A stretch of 9,734 nucleotides of DNA from an uncultured Caryophanales bacterium (GTDB taxonomy: Bacteria; Bacillota_I; Bacilli_A; RF39; UBA660), in contig CAMVPJ010000041.1 of assembly GCA_947169395.1 (NCBI GenBank), forward strand, positions 1 through 9,734. Reading direction: 5' to 3'. A program made the translations under genes and the position numbers. The notes beneath the pieces were generated by a model, which was given only the letters and a program-made list of their open reading frames with translations, was not told the origin of the DNA and made no database searches. Shown piece after piece: positions 1 to 5,240 of the stretch (position 1 is the first letter of the stretch; the number at the start of each line of letters is the position of its first letter).

Positions 1-1
1 T

Positions 2-48
2 TTGAGACATTTTCCTGGAATAACACTTAAGACATTATCATAGAATAA
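2..48. repeat. Two-copy imperfect direct repeat, 22 nt, period 25
   Basis: Positions 2-23 and 27-48 align without gaps at 18 of 22 bases, sharing the core GACATT-T-C-T-GAATAA. The repeats lie 33 bases or more upstream of the -35 element of the first gene. They could be tandem binding sites for a regulator, or the subterminal repeats of an insertion sequence lying to the left of the window. Nothing in the window decides between these, and more copies may lie beyond the left edge. Confidence 0.55.
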
Positions 49-80
49 TCATATATTTTTGAATTTTTTTCTTTTCCTAA

Positions 81-109
81 TTGTCATTTTAAATAAATCA
101 TGTTATACT
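81..109 (+). promoter_or_regulatory. Sigma-A-type promoter with extended -10 for the prepilin-like gene
   Basis: The -35 element TTGTCA (81-86) and the -10 element TATACT (104-109) are separated by exactly 17 bases. TG at 101-102 gives an extended -10 (TGTTATACT). Transcription should start near 115-117, leaving a short leader before the ribosome site at 123-130. This is one of the two best promoter matches in the window. Confidence 0.75.
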
Positions 110-132
110 TTATATGAAAGGTAGGAGGAGAT

Positions 133-1380
133 ATGAAAAAGAAAAGAGGATTTACCTTAATAGAGGTAATTGCGGTATTAGTTATTTTGGCTGTTATAAC
201 TCTTATAGTAACGCCACTAGTTATGAATATTATAAGGAAAGCGAAAGATAGTGCGAATAAAAGAAGTATAGATGCTTATGCAAGAAGTGTAGAATATGCG
301 GTTGCGACATACATGCTTGATGATACTGAGTTTCCAACTAGTTTTAATGATATAACAATTGAATATAGAGGATCTAGGGTAGAATGTGCGGTTAATGTTG
401 TTAATTATGATGGTAGCATTTTCTTAGATAAGTGTGCGGTAAATGGTAAACTTGTTAAAGATTCTAAGTTTAGTAGTGGTTATTATCAAGTAGGTAGGGA
501 TACTGGTAATTATATGTTTACACTATATAAAGATGTAACTGAGGTTATTAATAATTCATCTGGTAATGGTAGTGTAAGTGGTAATACTGGTTCTACTGGA
601 AATAATGTAAGTACTAGTAATCAAGCAAGTCCTACACTAGGTACAGTAACTTATAATGGATTATCATATTATAGACTTCCTAATATTAGTGTTACTGCAG
701 GTTATGTTGCGTTAGTTAGTGAAAAACCATTATCATATGAAGATACAATTAAGTATGCAGGAAATATTCCAGTTGCAAATGTAAATGGTTTTGGTATGGT
801 TGCTTACTACTCATCTGATACTTGTAATGTATCTAATACAGAAGGATGTAAGACCGATTATGCATCATCTAATGTAAAAGTAATAATTGATGCTTGGGCT
901 AAAGATAATGTTAATAGTGATGCAACTGCTTCAATCATGACAGCAGAATACTTAACTAATTATGGTTATGCATTAATAGGCAACAATACCTATGGTAAAA
1001 CATCAAGTACTCCAAATAGTTTATTTGAACTAGGCATTGATTATTGGGCTATAGATGATAATGGTAATGTATATAAAGGATCAAGTACATTTAATGTAAC
1101 ATATCCTTATGATATTGCATCTATTAGACCTATTATAATAGCTAAATCAGATGATGTTAAACCTAATCGACCTGCTAGTAATGGAAATGCTATAAATAAT
1201 AATAGCAATTCTAATAATAGTATAATTAATAATACTGCAAATGATACAGTTAAAAATCCTTATACAGTAGACTTTATAATAATGTTTATTAGTATTGCTG
1301 TAATAGTGGTATGTGTAATTATCTATGTAATTTATATGATTACTAAAAATAAAAAAGATAAAAGTAAAAAGAATTTATAG
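133..1380 (+). CDS. Type IV prepilin-like protein with exported C-terminal domain and second membrane segment
   Basis: This 415-residue protein begins with a canonical class III prepilin signal: basic MKKKRG, a cleavage point after Gly6, then FTLIE with Glu at +5 and a long hydrophobic helix to about residue 30. A short pilin-like domain with two cysteines (the Cys-Ala-Val segments, about residues 85-103) follows, then a Ser/Asn/Gly-rich linker (about 140-165). From about 168 to 340 lies a domain shared with the gene at 3605: a YYSSDTC...GC Cys pair, then VIIDAWA, ending in a RPIII strand. An Asn-rich linker leads to a second hydrophobic helix (about 381-403) and a lysine-rich tail. Prepilin peptidase processing is inferred from the signal. 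The C-terminal membrane segment is odd for a pilin, because a subunit so anchored could not easily leave the membrane. The start is fixed by AGGAGGAG at 123-130. It may be a minor pilin or a membrane-tethered pseudopilin; the substrate or partner is unknown. Confidence 0.85.
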   Translation: MKKKRGFTLIEVIAVLVILAVITLIVTPLVMNIIRKAKDSANKRSIDAYARSVEYAVATYMLDDTEFPTSFNDITIEYRGSRVECAVNVVNYDGSIFLDKCAVNGKLVKDSKFSSGYYQVGRDTGNYMFTLYKDVTEVINNSSGNGSVSGNTGSTGNNVSTSNQASPTLGTVTYNGLSYYRLPNISVTAGYVALVSEKPLSYEDTIKYAGNIPVANVNGFGMVAYYSSDTCNVSNTEGCKTDYASSNVKVIIDAWAKDNVNSDATASIMTAEYLTNYGYALIGNNTYGKTSSTPNSLFELGIDYWAIDDNGNVYKGSSTFNVTYPYDIASIRPIIIAKSDDVKPNRPASNGNAINNNSNSNNSIINNTANDTVKNPYTVDFIIMFISIAVIVVCVIIYVIYMITKNKKDKSKKNL

Positions 1381-1382
1381 AT

Positions 1383-1410
1383 TTGATTCTTTTTGATATT
1401 AAGTTGTAAT
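1383..1410 (+). promoter_or_regulatory. Possible weak promoter before the DUF1292-like gene
   Basis: TTGATT (1383-1388) and TGTAAT (1405-1410) are spaced by 16 bases in the 53-nt gap after the prepilin-like gene. In sequence this AT-rich, such matches arise by chance. No terminator hairpin is visible in the gap, so read-through from the first promoter is just as plausible. Confidence 0.25.
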
Positions 1411-1433
1411 TTAAAATTTAGAAGGAGAAAAAA

Positions 1434-1700
1434 ATGGAATTAGAAGAAAGAGAAATGATTAGTGTATATAGTGATAATGAAGAAGTTGCTAAAATAGAAA
1501 TTATAGCTCAAATTCCATCAAAAATGGATGAAAAAAAATATGTTATATACACTTTAGATGAACAAATTAATGATACAGTTAATATTAATGTTGGAATTAT
1601 AGAAGAATATAATGGAAAACACTATTTAAAAACAGTTGAAAACGATGATGAAATAGATTATGTTATGACGCTTATGCAAGATATAATTAAGGAGGGTTAA
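1434..1700 (+). CDS. Small acidic protein, probable DUF1292 (YrzB-like) family
   Basis: This 88-residue, acidic, soluble protein has no signal peptide or membrane segment. Its pattern resembles the DUF1292 family of Bacillota: a short strand on a charged turn (ISVYSDNEE), a strand, KKYVIYTLDE in the middle, a second strand pair (NINVGIIEEYNGKHYLKTV), and a terminal acidic helix with a D-D-E-I-D-Y-V motif. The family is small, widespread and of no established biochemical function; the assignment is from remembered pattern. A good AAGGAGA site at 1422-1428 supports the start. The stop lies 2 nt before the next start, and that gene's ribosome site sits inside this gene's last codons, so the two are almost certainly co-translated. 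In many Bacillota this family sits with housekeeping genes, so its presence beside surface-protein genes may simply be genomic position. Confidence 0.6.
   Translation: MELEEREMISVYSDNEEVAKIEIIAQIPSKMDEKKYVIYTLDEQINDTVNINVGIIEEYNGKHYLKTVENDDEIDYVMTLMQDIIKEG
1689..1695 (+). promoter_or_regulatory. Ribosome binding site embedded in upstream gene end
   Basis: AAGGAGG lies in the last codons of the DUF1292-like gene, 7 nt before the ATG at 1703. This fixes the start of the 590-residue protein and couples its translation to the upstream gene. Confidence 0.8.
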
Positions 1701-1702
1701 CG

Positions 1703-3475
1703 ATGGACAATAAAGAAAGAAGTATAAAAGATTTAAACAGTGAGGAAGTATTAAGTGCAATAAATGAAAATCTGTATTTAAAGAAAATAGAAGATTTACA
1801 AGAAAGAATTAATAGAATAAATCCTGATAAGACTAATGATGAAAAAACTAGAACATTAACTAGAAATGACCAAAAAGAGCTTGAGAAATTAGATAAGCAA
1901 ATTAAAGCAAATAGAAAAATATTAGAAGCTTTCCAACAAACAGTAAATAGTTTAAATATCCTGGCTCATAAAATGGAAGAAATATCGAAGGAATATGCAT
2001 TACAAAAATCATTTGAAGAAGCATTAGAACGATTTGTATATGCTAATTCAGACAATAAAAAATCAATTCGTGAAGATTTAAAAGCAAGGATAGGCAAAAA
2101 GCTTAGAAAGAGTGGATTAACTTATCAAAAAGATGTAAGAAAAATTTCTAAAGAAGTTTATAATCTTTTAAAGAGTGCAAATAAGAAATTTCAATTAGAT
2201 ATTTCTAGCCTTAATCTTAATGATCATACTGAAATAACTAGTATTAAAAATTTTGTAGAAAAAGCATCTTATAACATAGAGTCATTAATGAAGTCATTTT
2301 TTGATGAAAAAGTACCAGAGTATAGTGTCTCTTATGCGGAAGGTGCTCGTAATAGCGGAGCAAACAGTCTGCAAGTTGAAGCAAAGAAATTACAAGATGC
2401 TGCAAATAATGAGTTTAATATTACTGATGAGGGAAAGGATGCTATATCAAGACTAGAAAGGATAGCAAATGTTAGAAAAAAGTCTTTAGCACATAATATA
2501 GATTATGGTGATTTAGAAAAAATAACCGAAATGTACAACGATGTAGTATCATTATCTAGAGACGTAGCTGGTTTAAATATTGTATTAGAAGCATTTAAAA
2601 ATACTGAATTTGCTAAAACTGAAATATATCAAATTACGGTTGAATTTAGAAATGAGCAAATGAAGAAGTTACAAGATATCTATACTAAGGCAGAAAATTT
2701 CTATGATTCATTAGCCTTAGCGAAAAAAGGGAACGAAATAGGTGGCTTGGATGATTTAATACGAGAAATAAAACGACTTGATTATATGATTGATAAGCTT
2801 GGTTATACAAATAATCAGAAAGAACTTTTTGAATTAAATGAATTAAAAAATAAAGCTATTAGAGAAATAGAAAAATATATGGAAAATCATCCAGAAATTA
2901 ATCCTAATTATTTAGCAGCGCATGGGATTTATTTAGGTGATAAAAAACTTACGTCTGTTCCAGAGCAAGTGACCCCTAACAATTTTGTTTCGAAATCTGC
3001 TCCAGAACAAGTTATTCCAAACAATGAAGATATTGTTGCGCCAACTGTCGTGAGTCCTGAAAATGAATTTAATAAAGATCAAGAAAATATGTATTTATCA
3101 GAAAAATTGGCATCAACTAGATCAGTTTATTATCAGGATTATATTAAATTCATAAATATAAATAAATCAATTTATTTAACTTTTGTTGAGTATTTGAAAC
3201 GCATCAATAATGGAAATCTTGACAAATTAATTGGCCTAGAAGTTAATAAAAATGAAGTTCTTGAGTTGATGTATGAAGAATTTCGTCAAATGTATCCGCA
3301 AGATAAATGGAATGATAAGGAATTATTTAAGTTTTTCTGTCAAAACAGAAGTAAATTAAGGGAGAAAGTTGTTGGAGACTATGCTTATATTTCTGAACTT
3401 GATATAGAAGATTTTATTGAAAATATGATAAAGCAGAATACTTTGGATTATAATCCAGAAGAAAAAACTGTATAA
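1703..3475 (+). CDS. Unrecognised 590-residue charged helical cytoplasmic protein
   Basis: I do not recognise this family. The protein has no signal peptide and no membrane helix, so it should be cytoplasmic. Residues 1 to about 410 are dominated by Lys/Glu/Leu/Ile heptad-like helices, for example around 20-110 and 245-400, suggesting coiled coils or a long helical bundle. Residues about 413-460 form a Pro/Val/Asn-rich linker containing an octapeptide repeated once: PEQVTPNN at 420-427 and PEQVIPNN at 434-441. A separate, more globular helical domain follows (about 465-590), containing segments such as EEFRQMYPQDKW and FFCQNRSKLREKV and an acidic end. No Walker, nuclease or metal-binding motif is seen. 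It is translationally coupled to the DUF1292-like gene and lies between two genes sharing an exported domain. A scaffold or assembly role for that apparatus is possible but is only inferred from position. Confidence 0.8.
   Translation: MDNKERSIKDLNSEEVLSAINENLYLKKIEDLQERINRINPDKTNDEKTRTLTRNDQKELEKLDKQIKANRKILEAFQQTVNSLNILAHKMEEISKEYALQKSFEEALERFVYANSDNKKSIREDLKARIGKKLRKSGLTYQKDVRKISKEVYNLLKSANKKFQLDISSLNLNDHTEITSIKNFVEKASYNIESLMKSFFDEKVPEYSVSYAEGARNSGANSLQVEAKKLQDAANNEFNITDEGKDAISRLERIANVRKKSLAHNIDYGDLEKITEMYNDVVSLSRDVAGLNIVLEAFKNTEFAKTEIYQITVEFRNEQMKKLQDIYTKAENFYDSLALAKKGNEIGGLDDLIREIKRLDYMIDKLGYTNNQKELFELNELKNKAIREIEKYMENHPEINPNYLAAHGIYLGDKKLTSVPEQVTPNNFVSKSAPEQVIPNNEDIVAPTVVSPENEFNKDQENMYLSEKLASTRSVYYQDYIKFININKSIYLTFVEYLKRINNGNLDKLIGLEVNKNEVLELMYEEFRQMYPQDKWNDKELFKFFCQNRSKLREKVVGDYAYISELDIEDFIENMIKQNTLDYNPEEKTV
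2960..3025 (+). repeat. Two-copy octapeptide-coding repeat in the linker
   Basis: The segments 2960-2983 and 3002-3025 encode PEQVTPNN and PEQVIPNN, 42 nt (14 codons) apart. The unit lies in the proline-rich linker separating the long helical part from the C-terminal domain. DNA identity has decayed at third positions, so it is not a recent slippage product. Confidence 0.6.
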
Positions 3476-3495
3476 TATAATAAGTAATCTTTAAT

Positions 3496-3530
3496 ATCAT
3501 ATTTGAAATAATATATAATTATTGTATGAT
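3496..3530. repeat. AT-only nested inverted repeat over a promoter
   Basis: ATCATA (3496-3501) pairs with TATGAT (3525-3530), and inside it AATAAT (3507-3512) pairs with ATTATT (3518-3523) around a 5-nt loop. The two stems are separated by 5 bases on one side and 1 on the other. The right outer arm is also the candidate -10 box of the next gene, so it could be an operator or merely an AT-rich coincidence. Confidence 0.35.
3503..3530 (+). promoter_or_regulatory. Candidate promoter for the two-domain exported protein gene
   Basis: TTGAAA (3503-3508) and TATGAT (3525-3530) are spaced by 16 bases, giving a leader of roughly 68 nt. This would let the gene at 3605 be transcribed independently of the upstream operon. 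The gap 3476-3604 contains no convincing terminator, so read-through is also possible. Confidence 0.5.
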
Positions 3531-3595
3531 TTCTGTAAATCGAACAGATGATTAACGAGAAGATGCTTGTTGTATTCTGTTTGGTTTTTGTTTAT

Positions 3596-3600
3596 GGAGG
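3596..3600 (+). promoter_or_regulatory. Ribosome binding site deciding the start at 3605
   Basis: GGAGG ends 4 nt before the ATG at 3605. The upstream in-frame ATG at 3548 has no SD-like sequence in front of it, and starting there would put 19 extra residues before a typical signal peptide. Confidence 0.8.
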
Positions 3601-3604
3601 AAAT

Positions 3605-5203
3605 ATGAGAAAAATTAAAAATTTATTAATTATTGTTACATTTGTATTATTTATGGATTATGTTAATGCCTTTAATTATGGAGATGAGGTAACATATAAT
3701 AATATTAAGTTTAATGTTTTAGAGAATAATGGTAATAGTGTTACAATGTTAAAAGCAGATCCTCTTACTGTAAGTGAAGTAGATTATTATGGTAGGGGAC
3801 ATATTAATATGTATAGTAGATTTAAATCAGCTTCATATACTCCAGGAAAAACTATTGAACATCTTTATGAAAAAAAAGCTTTTGTTAGTGATGAAGGATA
3901 TGGATCTATTAGTTATTATAGTAGAAAAAAATGTAGCAACATAACTAAAGTTTATGATGGTTGTATATCTGATTATGATAAGTCAGATGTAAAATATGTT
4001 GTAGATGCTTGGGCCAAAAGAGAAATTGGAGAGCAATATTTGGTAAAAGATCAATCTGGTTATTACGCTAGAATCTTTGATATTGATGAAATAAACAAGT
4101 ATTATACATTTGAACAGGTTATGAATCCATCCTATGAACTTGTCACAGAAGTATCTAGTGATACACCTGAGTGGCTTTATGATCATAATTTACCAGATTA
4201 TTCAAATAGTTTTTGGTCTAAGAGTCCACTTGATGATGGATTATATATGCATTTAAGCCCTTTAGGTAAAAGTGCAGTTTATAACCACAATATTATTAGA
4301 CCAGTAGTAACAATGGAAAAATCTGAGTTAGAAAGAAATAATGGTGTTGCTAAAGAATATAAGATAGATGATAGTAATATTGAAGATTTATCTAACAATA
4401 AATATAAAACTGGCGATATAGTTAATTATAAAGGAACTAGATTCTATGTTCTAAATAATAATGCAGAAGACAATACTAGAATTGGACTTCTAAAGGCAGA
4501 ACCTCTTACTGTAGATGAGGTTAATAGATATGGGACTGAGCACATTAATAATCAAGGAGATTCTAGAGGAATACCTAATAACATTAATGGTTATGGTGGA
4601 GTTGCATATTATAGAAGTGATACATGTTATGAGGATAATGATATAGGTTGTAAAAATGCTTATGAAGAGTCTGATATAAAATATATAGTAGATGCTTGGG
4701 CAAGTAGCTTTATTGATGTAGACAGTTCAAATTTAAAAGATTTAGATTTAAAAATTGGACTATTAACACTATCAGATTTAAAAGATACGCTTTATTATGA
4801 CGGGGAGATTTCAGAGGGAAGTACTACATCATCTCCAGGAACATTAAAACCTAAAAAAGCTAATAAAATTGATTTATCATATTGTTGGATAAACATGTCA
4901 TATGGTGATGCTAATTCTGCTGTTTCAGCTGATGGAACAGGTGAAATTAAAGTTAGTCAAGTTTATTTAACAAACCGTTTTGTGTGTCCAGTCATAACTT
5001 TAAAAAAGAATCCTTTGCCACCTATAGATGAAATTGATGAACCAGATGAAGATATTCCTGAGAATAAAAATATTATTGTTGATGTTCCTGATACAAAACT
5101 ATCAAAAGGTATTATGATTGCATTATCGGGTTTTGTTATAATTGGCTTATCAATTGTATTAAATATAATAAACAAAAGAGATAAAAAAGGTAATAGACAA
5201 TAA
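3605..5203 (+). CDS. Exported, membrane-anchored protein with two copies of the prepilin-linked domain
   Basis: The product is 532 residues from the ATG at 3605. Residues 1-22 form a Sec signal peptide: basic start, hydrophobic core, cleavage likely after V-N-A. Two homologous extracellular domains follow, about 23-240 and 266-465. Each opens with a strand of pattern G-D-x-V-x-Y, has a conserved ADPLT/AEPLT segment, a YY-S...C...GC-Y-S-IK segment ending in VDAWA, and closes with RPVVTM or CPVITL. Copy 1 keeps an FWSKSP motif and copy 2 has CWINMS in its place. The overall pattern recalls DUF6273 or C-type-lectin/sulfatase-modifying-like exported domains, but that is only a resemblance. An acidic Pro-rich stalk (about 470-498) leads to a membrane helix (502-521) and a basic tail, with no LPXTG motif. 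The same domain in the prepilin-like protein at 133 suggests that the two act together on the cell surface. Function is unknown. Confidence 0.85.
   Translation: MRKIKNLLIIVTFVLFMDYVNAFNYGDEVTYNNIKFNVLENNGNSVTMLKADPLTVSEVDYYGRGHINMYSRFKSASYTPGKTIEHLYEKKAFVSDEGYGSISYYSRKKCSNITKVYDGCISDYDKSDVKYVVDAWAKREIGEQYLVKDQSGYYARIFDIDEINKYYTFEQVMNPSYELVTEVSSDTPEWLYDHNLPDYSNSFWSKSPLDDGLYMHLSPLGKSAVYNHNIIRPVVTMEKSELERNNGVAKEYKIDDSNIEDLSNNKYKTGDIVNYKGTRFYVLNNNAEDNTRIGLLKAEPLTVDEVNRYGTEHINNQGDSRGIPNNINGYGGVAYYRSDTCYEDNDIGCKNAYEESDIKYIVDAWASSFIDVDSSNLKDLDLKIGLLTLSDLKDTLYYDGEISEGSTTSSPGTLKPKKANKIDLSYCWINMSYGDANSAVSADGTGEIKVSQVYLTNRFVCPVITLKKNPLPPIDEIDEPDEDIPENKNIIVDVPDTKLSKGIMIALSGFVIIGLSIVLNIINKRDKKGNRQ
3752..4520 (+). 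repeat. Diverged internal duplication within the exported protein gene
   Basis: The two domains are still recognisable at DNA level. Positions 3752-3779 and 4493-4520 match over most of 28 bases, including a shared CCTCTTACTGTA, and GATGCTTGGG recurs at 4004 and 4691. The offset is 741 nt at the first marker and 687 nt at the second, so copy 1 carries about 18 more codons between them. The limits given here span the first marker pair, not the full duplicated units. Confidence 0.6.
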
Positions 5204-5213
5204 TACCTTTTTT
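5183..5213 (+). terminator. Rho-independent-type terminator overlapping a stop codon
   Basis: AAAAAAGGTA (5183-5192) pairs perfectly with TACCTTTTTT (5204-5213) around an 11-nt loop that contains the last codons and stop of the exported protein gene, with one more T after. Only two G-C pairs are present, so strength is uncertain. It could act in both directions. Confidence 0.5.
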
Positions 5214-5222
5214 TGTTATACT
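5194..5222 (+). promoter_or_regulatory. Promoter for the RecD2-type gene, nested in the terminator
   Basis: TAGACA (5194-5199) and TATACT (5217-5222) have a 17-base spacer, and TG at 5214-5215 makes an extended -10. The stretch TGTTATACTT (5214-5223) is identical to that of the promoter at 101-110. The -35 lies in the loop of the terminator hairpin. Transcription should start near 5229, about 12 nt before the ATG. Confidence 0.6.
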
Positions 5223-5240
5223 TGTATCTGTGGTGGTTAT

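Noticed and set aside
2..48. CRISPR array
   Set aside because: Only two diverged copies with a 3-nt gap between them, so there are no spacers.
1531..1538. Run of eight A in the DUF1292-like gene (another at 3870-3877) as a phase-variation or slippage site
   Set aside because: Such runs are expected in DNA this AT-rich and both reading frames are intact; nothing indicates a programmed shift.
3548..3604. Extended start for the two-domain exported protein at 3548
   Set aside because: No SD sequence precedes it, while GGAGG and a typical signal peptide support the ATG at 3605.
3983..4186. Minus-strand open frame of 67 codons inside the exported protein gene
   Set aside because: It lies wholly within a well-supported plus-strand gene, has no ribosome site that I can see, and its product is the low-complexity Ile/Phe-rich type expected from antisense of AT-rich coding DNA.
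4963..5175. Minus-strand open frame of 70 codons over the acidic stalk and membrane anchor
   Set aside because: The Ser/Ile/Gly-rich product is the complement of Asp/Glu/Pro and hydrophobic codons of the real gene.
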